A DNA stretch of 64,000 bases from Pseudolactococcus hodotermopsidis (GTDB taxonomy: Bacteria; Bacillota; Bacilli; Lactobacillales; Streptococcaceae): positions 1 to 64,000 of the forward strand of contig NZ_BLLI01000003.1 of assembly GCF_011170085.1 (NCBI RefSeq). Direction: 5' to 3'. Of this stretch, positions 25,156 to 34,374 are shown piece after piece. Position 1 is the first letter of the stretch. Every line of letters begins with the position of its first letter. The notes below the pieces were generated by a model. The model did no database searches and was not told where the DNA came from. It saw only the letters and a list, made by a program, of their open reading frames with translations. Both the position numbers and the translations under genes were made by a program.

Positions 25156-26139
25156 ATGGATATTTATATTAAAAAGGCGATTTTACACGCTTTTGACCCA
25201 GGCAATCCTGAGATAACTTTTTCGGAAAATCTGATGGAATTGACACCTGTGATGTTGGACTATGTGACCAAAAAAGTTGAGAAAATTTATTCTGATGATG
25301 CCAAACGTGGTGTTTTGTCGGCTGAAAATCAATTTTTGTCACATGTGACGGATGATTTTATTCCCGCAACGGTGGCTGTTGCTAATTTTTGGCGGGAAGA
25401 ATTTGTCTTGTCTGAAAAACAAAAGCAAAATGACTTGCTTTTTGTCGATTATGAATTGGCAACGCAACCGCATTTTGCCTTTATTCGCTTGTCATTGCGT
25501 GATTCTTTTTCGCATGATTTCGATTTGGCAAATGGTCAAATCAAAATTCGCAAGAGCGAGTCGTCATTGCCTGGGGCTGGCAGTGCTGCTGATGAGGCAA
25601 TTGCTGTCAATCGTGTGACTTTAGCTTACCATTTGTTAGAAAAACGTATCAAATATAATGGTAAAAATTACAATTATTTTTCAGAAAATCTGCTTGCGGA
25701 AAAACCTGAAATTTCTGTCAAAAAAGCGATTAAAGCGATTAAAAAAACAGCTGAAACGGTTGCTAAATCTTATGATGACGATGATTTTGCTTTCTCGCAA
25801 AAGGTGCAAAATGCGGTTTTTCATGCGGTCGAAAAACAGGATAATCTCAATCCAGAAGTGCTTGCAGACCAGCTTTTTGCTGATAATCTGACAGCCCGTT
25901 TGGCATTTAAGGACAAAGTCAAGGAAGAAATTCCCGAAAAAGTCAATTTTGAGCAAATGCCTATGGAGAAAATCGAGAAGCAGTTAGCCAATCAGAAACT
26001 TTCGCTGTCAAATGGCATTGAGATGACTGTGCCGCAAAGTCTTTACGAGGATGCAGAAACAGTTGAATTTATCCAAAATGATGACGGAACTTATTCGATT
26101 TTGATTAAAAATATCGAAGAAATTAAAAACAAATGGTAA
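25156..26139 (+). CDS. Nucleoid-associated protein, NdpA/YejK family
   Basis: A 328-residue protein of the 37-kDa nucleoid-associated family: IYIKKAILHAFD at the start, FFI-like core AVANFWREEFV, and a C-terminal domain with KVNFEQMPMEKIEKQ. The function in Firmicutes is not established. ATG at 25156 is preferred to TTG at 25150; it lies three bases after the glyA stop. The pair glyA - this gene - lysozyme-like gene is conserved in streptococci. Confidence 0.82.
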   Translation: MDIYIKKAILHAFDPGNPEITFSENLMELTPVMLDYVTKKVEKIYSDDAKRGVLSAENQFLSHVTDDFIPATVAVANFWREEFVLSEKQKQNDLLFVDYELATQPHFAFIRLSLRDSFSHDFDLANGQIKIRKSESSLPGAGSAADEAIAVNRVTLAYHLLEKRIKYNGKNYNYFSENLLAEKPEISVKKAIKAIKKTAETVAKSYDDDDFAFSQKVQNAVFHAVEKQDNLNPEVLADQLFADNLTARLAFKDKVKEEIPEKVNFEQMPMEKIEKQLANQKLSLSNGIEMTVPQSLYEDAETVEFIQNDDGTYSILIKNIEEIKNKW

Positions 26140-26166
26140 GAGAATAGTGACAAAAGGAGGGGAATT

Positions 26167-26760
26167 TTGTTTAAATTTATTAGAAATCTGTTCCTCCTAA
26201 TCGTCATTTTGGGGACTGGTTTTTGGATTTATCGCACACATGAAAATGTGAAAGCAGTTATGAAATATGATGATTTTGTGACACAAACCCTTGAAAAACA
26301 TGATGTTTCAGGTAATCGTGAGTTGGTACTCGCTATTATCTATACTGAAACCAAGGGGCAGCGCACGGATGTGATGCAGTCGACCGAGTCCACTGAGGAA
26401 GAGATTGAGACCGAAGAGGAGAGCATTCATCAAGGCATTAACAATCTGACGGAGATGCTAGAGTACGCACATGAGCGTGATGTTGACGTTTGGACAGGGG
26501 TTCAAGCTTATAATTTTGGTAAGGCTTATGTTGATTATATCGCTGAGAATGGCGGTGTGAATACGCTGAAGTTAGCTGAAATTTATTCTAAAGATGTCGT
26601 TGCACCAAGTCTTGGTAATATGACTGGCGAAGCATATTATCATGTCACAGTCAATTCGCTTTTGTTCAACAAAGGTAAACTTTACAAAAATGGCGGGAAT
26701 ATCTTTTATGCTAAAGAAGTCCGTTGGAATATGAAAATACTGCAAGCATTCAACTGGTGA
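26167..26760 (+). CDS. Lysozyme-like membrane-anchored muramidase (PvaA-type)
   Basis: A 197-residue protein with an N-terminal membrane anchor (residues 3-22) and a lysozyme-like domain related to CwlT and pneumococcal PvaA. AIIYTETKGQ carries the likely catalytic glutamate, and VMQSTESTEEE, GVQAYNFG and GEAYYHVTVNSL follow. It probably cuts glycan strands at the cell surface. The start is TTG at 26167, with AGGAGGGG upstream. Follows glyA and the NdpA-like gene as in Streptococcus. Confidence 0.82.
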   Translation: MFKFIRNLFLLIVILGTGFWIYRTHENVKAVMKYDDFVTQTLEKHDVSGNRELVLAIIYTETKGQRTDVMQSTESTEEEIETEEESIHQGINNLTEMLEYAHERDVDVWTGVQAYNFGKAYVDYIAENGGVNTLKLAEIYSKDVVAPSLGNMTGEAYYHVTVNSLLFNKGKLYKNGGNIFYAKEVRWNMKILQAFNW

Positions 26761-26806
26761 AAATCAGTTGTTTTTTGTTATAAGAAATAACTATAACAAA
26801 TCGCTC

Positions 26807-26846
26807 ATTTTAACAAGTTTTAAAGAATAACAAAATTTGTTAAAAT
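26807..26846 (+). promoter_or_regulatory. metF promoter with inverted repeat
   Basis: ATTTTAACAA (26807-26816) and TTGTTAAAAT (26837-26846) are perfect 10-bp inverted repeats. The right arm contains an extended -10 (TGTTAAAAT) that ends only 6 bases before the metF ATG. Confidence 0.55.
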
Positions 26847-26852
26847 AGAGTT

Positions 26853-27722
26853 ATGAAAATTACAGATATTTATAAAGAAAAAAATGCGCAACATCAATCG
26901 GTCATTTCGCTAGAGATTTTCCCGCCAAAAACGAATGTGGGTGTTGAAACAATCTATAAGACAGTTGCAGGTTTGACTAAAAAGCCTGATTTTATCAGCG
27001 TAACTTATGGCGCTATGGGGAGTTTCGGTCGTGAGAATAAGACACTTGAGATTGCCGAAAAAATCAAGAAAGATGATGGCATTGAGACAATGCACCATCT
27101 GACGTCAATTAACAATAATCCTGAGCAAATTACCGAGATTCTTGCTGACATCAAGGCAAAAAATGTCAAAAATATTCTTGCTTTGCGTGGCGATGTTCCC
27201 GCAAATGCCTGTCGTGCTGATTTTCCTGACGTTTACCACTATGCGCATGAGTTGATTGCTGACATCAAAAAAGCAGGCGATTTTGATATTGGAGCGGCGA
27301 TTTATCCTGAAGGGCATGTTGATAGTCCGTTTGAGAGGGAAAATATTGACCATGTTAAAGCTAAGCACGATGCGGGCGCTAACTTTTTTGTCAGTCAGCT
27401 TTTCTTTGATAATGATAAGTTTCTAAGGTTAAATGATGCCGTGAAAAACGCGGCTATTGAGGTGCCGATAGCCGCAGGTATTATGCCAGTACTCCAAAAA
27501 TCACAGGCGGAGCGGATGATTTTTTTCGGCGCTAGTTTACCGACAAGATTGATTAAAATTATCAATAAATACAAAGACTCGCCCGAAGATTTGCAAAAAG
27601 CAGGGATGGCGTATGCTTGTCAGCAGATTGATGAACTTCTCTCACAAGGTGTGGACGGTGTGCATATCTATACCATGAACAAGCCATTTGTAGCAAATGG
27701 CATAATGGCTAAATATTTGTAA
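26853..27722 (+). CDS. metF: Methylenetetrahydrofolate reductase
   Basis: Reduces 5,10-methylene-THF to 5-methyl-THF for methionine synthesis, using FAD. The 289-residue protein has the N-terminal catalytic glutamate in SLEIFPPKT, FISVTYGAMGS, and LALRGDVP. No ribosome site precedes the ATG, and the -10 is so close that the mRNA probably starts at or within a few bases of it. A terminator follows. No partner gene (metE/metH) is near. Confidence 0.95.
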   Translation: MKITDIYKEKNAQHQSVISLEIFPPKTNVGVETIYKTVAGLTKKPDFISVTYGAMGSFGRENKTLEIAEKIKKDDGIETMHHLTSINNNPEQITEILADIKAKNVKNILALRGDVPANACRADFPDVYHYAHELIADIKKAGDFDIGAAIYPEGHVDSPFERENIDHVKAKHDAGANFFVSQLFFDNDKFLRLNDAVKNAAIEVPIAAGIMPVLQKSQAERMIFFGASLPTRLIKIINKYKDSPEDLQKAGMAYACQQIDELLSQGVDGVHIYTMNKPFVANGIMAKYL

Positions 27723-27728
27723 TAATTA

Positions 27729-27762
27729 AACCTTTCAACTAGCATTTTAGTTGAGAGGTTTT
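27729..27762 (+). terminator. Terminator after metF
   Basis: AACCTTTCAACT and AGTTGAGAGGTT form a 12-bp stem with an 8-nt loop and T-rich 3' side. Confidence 0.8.
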
Positions 27763-27781
27763 GTGTTATAATAAGGATACT

Positions 27782-27997
27782 ATGATTAATAAAAAACGAA
27801 AGTTTTACGATAAATTTGATAGTTTGGTTGATACTTCAACTAAGCCTATGTCTGGGATTTTTGCGAACTTATTTAAAAAAGGCGTGTTGCCAAAAACTGC
27901 TGAATATTACAGAGTAAGAGGCTTATCTGAGGAGGATATTCCTGTTTTTCGTGAGATGATTATCATCAAATATTTATCGAAAATATTGAGATTTTAA
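27782..27997 (+). CDS. Small protein of unknown function, 71 residues
   Basis: Basic, soluble protein beginning MINKKRKFYDKF and ending YLSKILRF; no membrane helix or known motif. ATG has AAGGA five bases upstream and an extended -10 TGTTATAAT (27764-27772) just before it, so the leader is a few bases long at most. The presence of a promoter, ribosome site and following hairpin argues it is real. Confidence 0.5.
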   Translation: MINKKRKFYDKFDSLVDTSTKPMSGIFANLFKKGVLPKTAEYYRVRGLSEEDIPVFREMIIIKYLSKILRF

Positions 27998-28022
27998 AGA
28001 CTGAGATTGAGGTGGGAGCTGA

Positions 28023-28062
28023 AACTAGCCAAAAGAACTAAGCGTAATTTCTTTGGCTAGTT
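28023..28062. terminator. Hairpin between the small gene and acyP
   Basis: AACTAGCCAAA and TTTGGCTAGTT with extension (AGAA/TTCT) form a strong stem between convergent genes; T runs are short, so termination strength is unclear. Confidence 0.55.
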
Positions 28063-28336
28063 AGTTCAACATTGTAAACTTCTTAAAATCTGGAAAATTA
28101 GCTAATTTAACATCCAAATAGTCGACTCTACCGAATTTTGCGGGCGATTTTCGGACTTCATTGATGAATGTTTGCATGTTTAGTGTTTTATCGGTTTGTG
28201 CTTGAATCGTGACTGAACCGTTGTCTTCGTTTTTAACTGTTCCTTTGATGTCAAGGCTTAGTGCTAGTTGATAGGTGGCAAAGCGAAAACCCACGCCTTG
28301 AACTCTGCCGCTTACATTCATGATAACCTTTTTCAT
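28061..28336 (-). CDS. acyP: Acylphosphatase
   Basis: Hydrolyses acyl phosphates. The 91-residue protein has the phosphate loop GRVQGVGFR with the catalytic arginine and the catalytic asparagine in VKNEDNGSV. ATG at 28336 follows GGAGG, so it is chosen over the in-frame upstream start at 28351. Divergent from the TrmH-type methylase, the order common in streptococci and lactococci. Confidence 0.92.
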   Translation of the reverse strand: MKKVIMNVSGRVQGVGFRFATYQLALSLDIKGTVKNEDNGSVTIQAQTDKTLNMQTFINEVRKSPAKFGRVDYLDVKLANFPDFKKFTMLN

Positions 28337-28436
28337 AGTGTTTACCTCCATTTTAGCTGAATCTCTTTATGAAAATTATACCAAAAATTCATGATTTTAG
28401 CCCACATTTTTTTGAGAATATGCTAAAATAAAAGCT

Positions 28437-29171
28437 ATGGAAATGATAAGTTCAAAAGATAATATACGCGTGAAAACTGCCAAGAAACTTTATAAAAAGA
28501 AATATCGCACGACTTCTTATTTGATTGAGGGTGTGCATTTGTATGAGGAAGCATGCAAGGCTGGCGCTGAATTTGTACAGATTTTTGTGACTGAAAAATT
28601 TGCTAATATCGAAAATGCGAGACTTGTTTCAAGTGAGGTTATGAAATTTTTGTCAGATACCGAGACACCGCAAGGCATTATTGCTGAAATCAAGTTGCCG
28701 ACACTTGAGATGACCTCTGAAACCTTGCAAAGACTTTTGATTTTGGAGAATGTTCAAGATCCAGGTAATGTCGGCACGATGATTAGAACGGCTGATGCGG
28801 CGGGGTTTGATGGTGTTATTTTGACGGCTGGCAGCGCTGATATTTATTCGCCAAAAGTTCTGCGCACGATGCAAGGGTCGCATTTTCATCTGCCGATTTT
28901 TCTGGAAAATGATATACAGGCTTTATATGCACGGCTGAAAACACAGAAAACGACAGTGATTGCGACCACATTATCTGCTGAGTCAATTGATTATAGGACG
29001 ATTGCTAAACCCGAAAAATTAGCCCTTGTCATGGGGAATGAAGGAAGTGGGATTAGTGCTGAAACAGCAAAATCTGCTGATATTCTTGCTCATATTAACA
29101 TGATCGGTCAAGCTGAGTCTTTAAATGTTGCCGTTGCAGCGGGGATTATGATTTTTTCCTTGACAGATTAA
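28437..29171 (+). CDS. TrmH family 2'-O-ribose RNA methyltransferase
   Basis: SpoU/TrmH-type methylase that would act on rRNA or tRNA. The 244-residue protein has an N-terminal substrate-binding domain and the knotted catalytic domain with LENVQDPGNVGTMIRTADA, VMGNEGSGIS and SLNVAVAAGIM, the three SpoU motifs. Target not determined. The extended -10 TGCTAAAAT ends 7 bases before the ATG and no ribosome site is visible, so the mRNA is probably leaderless. The stop region contains the -35 of the rpsD promoter. Confidence 0.92.
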   Translation: MEMISSKDNIRVKTAKKLYKKKYRTTSYLIEGVHLYEEACKAGAEFVQIFVTEKFANIENARLVSSEVMKFLSDTETPQGIIAEIKLPTLEMTSETLQRLLILENVQDPGNVGTMIRTADAAGFDGVILTAGSADIYSPKVLRTMQGSHFHLPIFLENDIQALYARLKTQKTTVIATTLSAESIDYRTIAKPEKLALVMGNEGSGISAETAKSADILAHINMIGQAESLNVAVAAGIMIFSLTD

Positions 29172-29188
29172 CATTTTCATGATATACT
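29160..29188 (+). promoter_or_regulatory. rpsD promoter
   Basis: TTGACA (29160-29165) and TATACT (29183-29188) with a 17-base spacer; the -35 overlaps the last codons of the TrmH-type gene. Confidence 0.85.
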
Positions 29189-29194
29189 AGATGA

Positions 29195-29350
29195 GTTGAA
29201 GTAATGCAGCCGTGAACTAGGGTGTCGTCAACATTGTAAAGAGGTGTTTCAAAACTGGCACCAAGCTAACGAGTAACCGAAGCTGTGAGGCGAATTTACA
29301 ATGCACGAACCTGAAAGTCACATGAGTTATTTCTTCAAATCAAATTTTTG
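29195..29350 (+). ncRNA. Structured rpsD leader (Lacto-rpsD type)
   Basis: About 150 nt between promoter and gene can fold: CATTGTAAA (29232-29240) pairs with TTTACAATG (29295-29303), enclosing GC-containing inner helices. Ribosomal protein S4 represses its own mRNA through such leaders, and a conserved Lactobacillales rpsD leader is described; assignment here is from position and folding. Confidence 0.75.
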
Positions 29351-29363
29351 AAGGAGACATCAA

Positions 29364-29975
29364 ATGTCACGCTACACAGGTCCATCATGGAAACAATCAC
29401 GCCGTCTTGGCGTATCACTTACAGGCACTGGTAAAGAAATTGCACGTCGTAACTACGTACCAGGTCAACACGGTCCAAATAACCGCTCTAAATTGTCTGA
29501 GTACGGTTTGCAATTGGCTGAAAAACAAAAACTTCGTTTCACTTACGGTGTTTCTGAACGTCAATTCCGTAACTTGTTTGTTCAAGCAACAAAAGTTAAA
29601 GAAGGTAAACTTGGTTTCAATTTCATGGTGCTTCTTGAACGTCGTCTTGACAATGTTGTTTATCGTCTTGGTTTGGCGACAACACGTCGTCAAGCGCGTC
29701 AATTCGTCAACCACGGTCATATCTTGGTCAATGGTTCACGTGTTGATATTCCGTCATACCGTGTCAATATTGGCGATGTGATTTCAGTTCGTGAAAAATC
29801 ACTCAAAGTACCAGCGATTCTTGAAGCAGTTGAAGCAACGCTTGGTCGTCCTTCTTTCATCTCGTTTGACGGTGAAAAACTCGAAGGGACACTTGTTCGT
29901 TTGCCAGAACGCGACGAAATTAATCCAGAAATTAACGAAGCACTTATCGTTGAATACTATAACAAACAAATGTAA
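29364..29975 (+). CDS. rpsD: 30S ribosomal protein S4
   Basis: Primary 16S rRNA binder and assembly protein. The 203-residue protein has the typical N-terminus [15 protein letters not shown] and the S4 RNA-binding domain [21 protein letters not shown]. It lacks N-terminal cysteines, so it is the zinc-free form. AAGGAG precedes the ATG. Codon use is strongly biased, as for highly expressed genes. A terminator follows at once. Confidence 0.98.
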   Translation: MSRYTGPSWKQSRRLGVSLTGTGKEIARRNYVPGQHGPNNRSKLSEYGLQLAEKQKLRFTYGVSERQFRNLFVQATKVKEGKLGFNFMVLLERRLDNVVYRLGLATTRRQARQFVNHGHILVNGSRVDIPSYRVNIGDVISVREKSLKVPAILEAVEATLGRPSFISFDGEKLEGTLVRLPERDEINPEINEALIVEYYNKQM

Positions 29976-29980
29976 TTTTA

Positions 29981-30019
29981 AAAGCTCTGACCTTTTTATT
30001 TGTGAGGTTAGAGTTTTTT
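29981..30019 (+). terminator. rpsD terminator
   Basis: AAGCTCTGACCT and AGGTTAGAGTTTTTT form a stem with one G-T pair and a six-T tail. Confidence 0.85.
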
Positions 30020-30144
30020 GTTTGATAATAGGCAGATTATGCCAGTTTTGCATGATTTCTTCTATTTTCCAAAAATGCCCCTAAAACAACCAATCAATCG
30101 GCTGTTTTTGTTATAATAGACTTATTATGTTTTAGGAGCATTTT

Positions 30145-30867
30145 ATGGAAAATTATAAATTTACGGATGGCATCAAGTCCGCTATGCCCGTTACGATGGG
30201 GTATATTAGTATTGGTGTGGCATTTGGCATTGTCGCTGCGGCACAAGATTTCAGTGTGTGGCAAGTCTTTTCTATGTCCGTTTTTCTCTATGCGGGCGCG
30301 GGTCAGTTTATCATTGCTGCCATGATAGCCGCACACACGCCAGTTTCGATTGTTGCTGCAACGATTTTTCTGGTCAATTTTCGTATGTTTTTACAAAGTT
30401 TTACTGCCACACAGATTTTCCCTGACCAGTCGCTGAGATCTGGTATTGCCATGGGGACGCTGATGACGGATGAATCTTTTGGGGTTTTGACTTTGGAACA
30501 TGCTAAAAGAACGCCGATTACGGCTGTTTGGATGCAAGGCGTAAATGTTATGAGCCATCTGTCTTGGGTGTTTGCGACAGTAGTTGGTGCTGGCGTTGGC
30601 AACTTAATTCCGAATCCGCAAAAATTTGGCATTGATTATGCCTTGACGGCGATGTTTGTTGGTCTTTTTATTTTGACGGCAGATTCAATGTTTCAAAATG
30701 AGCGTGTCAAAGTGGTGCTAACTGTTATTTTATCATCAACGATTATTTATTTTTTAGCAGGAATTATCATGACAACTTATGTAGCAATTTTAATTGCGAC
30801 GGTTATTGGTGCAGTAATTGGTGCGGCTTTTACCTCACCAAAGAATAAAGAAGTAGGTGTGGTCTGA
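30145..30867 (+). CDS. azlC: Branched-chain amino acid exporter, AzlC family large subunit
   Basis: AzlC and AzlD form a permease that exports branched-chain amino acids and analogues. The 240-residue protein has about seven hydrophobic helices and AzlC signatures MPVTMGYISIGVAFGI and FLYAGAGQFI. ATG has TAGGAG upstream and a TGTTATAAT -10 (about 30109-30118). Overlaps azlD by one base. Confidence 0.9.
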   Translation: MENYKFTDGIKSAMPVTMGYISIGVAFGIVAAAQDFSVWQVFSMSVFLYAGAGQFIIAAMIAAHTPVSIVAATIFLVNFRMFLQSFTATQIFPDQSLRSGIAMGTLMTDESFGVLTLEHAKRTPITAVWMQGVNVMSHLSWVFATVVGAGVGNLIPNPQKFGIDYALTAMFVGLFILTADSMFQNERVKVVLTVILSSTIIYFLAGIIMTTYVAILIATVIGAVIGAAFTSPKNKEVGVV

Positions 30868-31181
30868 TGTATTTTTATTTAGCACTTTTTTCAGCTGTTC
30901 TCGTGACTTGGTTGCCACGAATATTGCCATTTCCTTTGGCAAAAGTCCTAACTTTTCCTGATTTTTTCAAACGTTTTCTGAGTTATTTATCATTATCAAT
31001 GATGACAACTTTATTGGTGTCGGAGCTTTTGGTTTTGCATAAAAATGCTTTGCCAACGCTTGATTTGCTAAAATTTTTAGCAATGATTCCAGCTGTTATC
31101 GTTGGCTATGTCAGAAAATCCTTGATGTTAGCTGTTGTTGTCGGTGTTGTGACAATGGCGATTTTACGTTTTATTTTTTGA
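30867..31181 (+). CDS. azlD: Branched-chain amino acid exporter small subunit, AzlD family
   Basis: A 104-residue membrane protein with about three to four helices and the AzlD N-terminal pattern TWLPRILPFPLAK. It partners the AzlC protein encoded directly upstream, with overlapping stop and start. Confidence 0.88.
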   Translation: MYFYLALFSAVLVTWLPRILPFPLAKVLTFPDFFKRFLSYLSLSMMTTLLVSELLVLHKNALPTLDLLKFLAMIPAVIVGYVRKSLMLAVVVGVVTMAILRFIF

Positions 31182-31267
31182 AAATAGGTCTAAAGTCCCA
31201 TGAAAATTTTCTGAAAGTGATGTATACTTAAACAGAACTTAATTTTATAAAAAAGGAAAAGTAGTCA

Positions 31268-33262
31268 ATGTCAATTTTAGAACTTAAAAATATCAAAAAA
31301 TCTTACTTTCTCGGTAAAGAAGAATTTCCCGTCCTGACAGGCTTAGATGTCAGCTTTGATAGGGGAGACTTTATCTCAATTCTTGGCGAGTCTGGTGGCG
31401 GTAAATCAACGTTGATGAACATTATCGGTGGACTTGATAACAAGTACGATGGCGAGGTTAAGGTAGGTGGTGTCAAGCAAGCAGATAAAAATTTGCGTGC
31501 CATGGACGAGTATCGCCGTGATACGATTGGTTTCATCTTCCAATCTTTTAATCTCGTGAGTTATCTGAGTGTTTTGGATAATGTGCTCATTTCGCTAAAA
31601 ATGACGAATCTGTCACACAAAGCGCAAATCAAGAAAGCTGAAGAATTGCTCAAACAAGTTGGGCTATTGGAACACAAGAAGAAAAATCCGAATCAATTAT
31701 CGGGTGGGCAAAAGCAACGTGTTGCCATTGCCAGAGCTTTGGCAAATGATCCAGATATTATTCTTGCTGATGAACCGACTGGTGCGCTTGACTCACAAAA
31801 TACTAGGGATGTACTTGAAATTCTGTCCGACATTGCCAAAAGTGGTAAGACGGTTATCGTTGTGACGCACTCGCAGGAAGTTGCCGATTATGGCACGCGG
31901 ATTGTGCATTTGGCGGACGGGCAGATTATCTCGGATGAGCGAATTAAGCCAGCTTATGAGAGTAAGCTAAAAACACGTGAGTTCAAAACGAGGGCGCTGT
32001 CATTCTCAGCCAAATCGCGCATGGCGACCCAGCATTTTTTACATAATTGGAAACAAAATCTGATGATTATGATTGGCGTGGCAATCGGTCTGTTCTCGGT
32101 CATGTTTTTCCTTGGCTTAGGCAATGGGGCTAAAGGATATATGAATAAAATGATTACAGACCTTGCTAATCCAAATGTTCCCATGGTTTTGAAACGTGTG
32201 ACCGAGGATAATAAAAAGTCGAATGAAGAGGCGATGGGCGAAACGCAACAACTTGCAGTGACTAATTCGCCTAAAGTAGCGATTTCTGATGCGCTTGTCA
32301 CAAAAGTTGAAAAAATTAAGTATGTTACAAAAGTTGAGAAGGCTTTTGATGTCCTACCTGTCGAGTTGACGGCAACGATTGGTAAGGTAACAGAATCATT
32401 TCCAGAAATTCAAACGTGGAATAATACAAATACGGCTAGCTCACTTTTAGTTGGGAAGAAACCTAGCGAAAATGAAGTGGTTATTCCTGACAGTTTGGCG
32501 AAAAAATGGGATAAGAATAACTGGCGGAAAATGGTCGGTCAAACGATTCATCTTGCGTATAAAATGCCGGTCGAAAATGGCACGCCTATCAGTATTTCTC
32601 AAGATGTTAAAGTGTCAGGTATTACCAAGAGCAGTCCAGCGCAAAATGTGTTGACTTTGAATTTCAAATCATTGTCGAAAACATTTAAAGAAAATAATCT
32701 TGTTAGTGAGCCGAACCTTATCGTGCCAACGATTGATGATAGTCATCATGTGGACGGTGTGATTAAGAAAATTCAAGCGCTTGAAACTGACGGTCATAAG
32801 GATTTCGTGACTTTCTCAGTTGGTGCAATCTTGAAACCGATTAACAAAATTACGTCAATTGTTTCGATTGTTTTGGCGTTAATTGCGGGTATTTCGCTCT
32901 TGGTTAGTTTGATGATGATTATTGCGACAACTTACATGTCGGTTGCCGAACGCACGAAAGAAATTGGGATTCTTCGTGCACTTGGAGCGCGCCGTGGGGA
33001 TATTCGCTCGCTTTTTGTGGTTGAGACAGTTCTTCTAGGTTTCGCTTCGGCTGTTCTAGGGATTATTGTTGCTTTCATCGGTCAATTTGGTGTCAATGCG
33101 GCAGTGAGTGGTCTGTTGGATAAGTTCGATATTATCCAAATTTCTCTTGCTGCGGTTATTGGCAGTGTGATTGTTGCAATTGTCATTGCTTTATTTGCAA
33201 GTTTGATGCCCGCTGGAAAAGCAGCCAAGCTCAATCCGATTGAGGCTTTGTCAAATGATTAA
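31268..33262 (+). CDS. MacB-type ABC exporter (ATPase fused to FtsX-like permease)
   Basis: A 664-residue half-transporter. Residues 1-230 are the ATPase, with Walker A GESGGGKST, signature LSGGQKQRVAIARAL and Walker B IILADEPTGALDS. A first membrane helix at about 265-285 is followed by an extracellular domain of about 240 residues and three C-terminal helices of the FtsX domain (about 540-655). MacB-type proteins export or sense peptides and toxins. ATG has AAAGGAAAAG upstream. No two-component genes are adjacent, so the substrate is unknown. Confidence 0.9.
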   Translation: MSILELKNIKKSYFLGKEEFPVLTGLDVSFDRGDFISILGESGGGKSTLMNIIGGLDNKYDGEVKVGGVKQADKNLRAMDEYRRDTIGFIFQSFNLVSYLSVLDNVLISLKMTNLSHKAQIKKAEELLKQVGLLEHKKKNPNQLSGGQKQRVAIARALANDPDIILADEPTGALDSQNTRDVLEILSDIAKSGKTVIVVTHSQEVADYGTRIVHLADGQIISDERIKPAYESKLKTREFKTRALSFSAKSRMATQHFLHNWKQNLMIMIGVAIGLFSVMFFLGLGNGAKGYMNKMITDLANPNVPMVLKRVTEDNKKSNEEAMGETQQLAVTNSPKVAISDALVTKVEKIKYVTKVEKAFDVLPVELTATIGKVTESFPEIQTWNNTNTASSLLVGKKPSENEVVIPDSLAKKWDKNNWRKMVGQTIHLAYKMPVENGTPISISQDVKVSGITKSSPAQNVLTLNFKSLSKTFKENNLVSEPNLIVPTIDDSHHVDGVIKKIQALETDGHKDFVTFSVGAILKPINKITSIVSIVLALIAGISLLVSLMMIIATTYMSVAERTKEIGILRALGARRGDIRSLFVVETVLLGFASAVLGIIVAFIGQFGVNAAVSGLLDKFDIIQISLAAVIGSVIVAIVIALFASLMPAGKAAKLNPIEALSND

Positions 33263-33264
33263 AT

Positions 33265-33304
33265 GAGATAGAAAAAGAGCGATTCTTCGCTCTTTTTCTA
33301 TCTC
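33265..33304. terminator. Strong terminator between the ABC exporter and pyrDA
   Basis: An 18-bp perfect stem (GAGATAGAAAAAGAGCGA against its complement) with a 4-nt loop. Confidence 0.85.
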
Positions 33305-33342
33305 TAAATTCTTATATGAATAGTGGGTATTTCAGCAACGCT

Positions 33343-34287
33343 TTAATCTAAAGTACCCAATTTCCCTTTAAATTCAGCGATTGACTGATAACCTTTTTCC
33401 TCAAGTACAGCCAATAATTCGGCAGTTAAGCGTTCAAATACATGCACGCCCTCTTTTTGCAATTGTGTGCCAACTTGTACCATTGATGCGCCACAAAGCA
33501 AGTGTTCATATGCATCACGTCCAGTCAAAATGCCACCAGTACCAATCACTTCAATTGTCGGATTGAGCCGTTGCTTCAAGGCACGGACATTTGCCAAAGC
33601 CGTTGGTTTGACGTACTCGCCGCCGATGCCACCAAAACCACCTTTTGGTTTAATAACGACGGTATCAGTTGTTTCGTCAATATAAAGCCCATTGCCGATA
33701 GAATTGATACAGTTGACAAATTTCAGATCAAATTGATTTAAAACGTTAGCGATTTTATCGAAATGTTGCATATCGAAATAAGGTGGCAATTTCACGCCAA
33801 ATGGCTTAGTATAAAACTTGAAAATCTCAGTCAACAAGCGCTTAGTGTCTTCAAAGTCATAAGCCATTTGCGGTTTGCCAGGGACATTTGGACAAGAAAG
33901 GTTAAGCTCGACAAGCCCAGTATAAGCGCTGTCTTGAATTTGGCGCATATTGTCCACATATTCGTCAAAGCCTTGATACGAGGCAACGCTCATGACAAAG
34001 GGCGCATCTGGCTGACTTTTCTGGCGCAAAATAGCGTAGTTGAGATAGTAGTCAAGCCCGAGATTTGGCAAGCCCATGGAGTTGATACTGCCGAGGTCAA
34101 GGTTGACGTAGCGCGGTTCGGGATTGCCTTTGCGACCGTCAGCAGTCGCTGATTTTGTGACAAATGACCCCGCCGCAGAACTAGCGAGTTCGTCAAGTTC
34201 CGTCACATCCATGCAGTGTACGCCAGATGCGTTCATGAAAGGATTGTCGTAGGTGTGTCCGTAAAATGTCGTTTCTAAAGTTGGCAT
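33343..34287 (-). CDS. pyrDA: Dihydroorotate dehydrogenase A, fumarate-dependent (class 1A)
   Basis: Oxidises dihydroorotate to orotate in pyrimidine synthesis, using fumarate. The 314-residue FMN protein has the class 1 active-site cysteine in [21 protein letters not shown] and the FMN loop GTGGI. No pyrK-type partner is next to it, consistent with the soluble 1A form known in Lactococcus and Streptococcus. ATG at 34287 follows AAGGAAAA; an upstream in-frame start at 34326 is not favoured. Confidence 0.93.
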   Translation of the reverse strand: MPTLETTFYGHTYDNPFMNASGVHCMDVTELDELASSAAGSFVTKSATADGRKGNPEPRYVNLDLGSINSMGLPNLGLDYYLNYAILRQKSQPDAPFVMSVASYQGFDEYVDNMRQIQDSAYTGLVELNLSCPNVPGKPQMAYDFEDTKRLLTEIFKFYTKPFGVKLPPYFDMQHFDKIANVLNQFDLKFVNCINSIGNGLYIDETTDTVVIKPKGGFGGIGGEYVKPTALANVRALKQRLNPTIEVIGTGGILTGRDAYEHLLCGASMVQVGTQLQKEGVHVFERLTAELLAVLEEKGYQSIAEFKGKLGTLD

Positions 34288-34343
34288 GAGATTTTTTCCT
34301 TTTCTTTGATACTTCCATTTTAACAAAATAATCAGAATGATAC

Positions 34344-34374
34344 AAAAAATGACAAGCGCAATCTTGTCATTTTT
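34344..34374 (-). terminator. Terminator after the nitronate monooxygenase-like gene
   Basis: AAATGACAAG and CTTGTCATTT pair around a 6-nt loop, with a T run on the minus strand. Confidence 0.8.
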
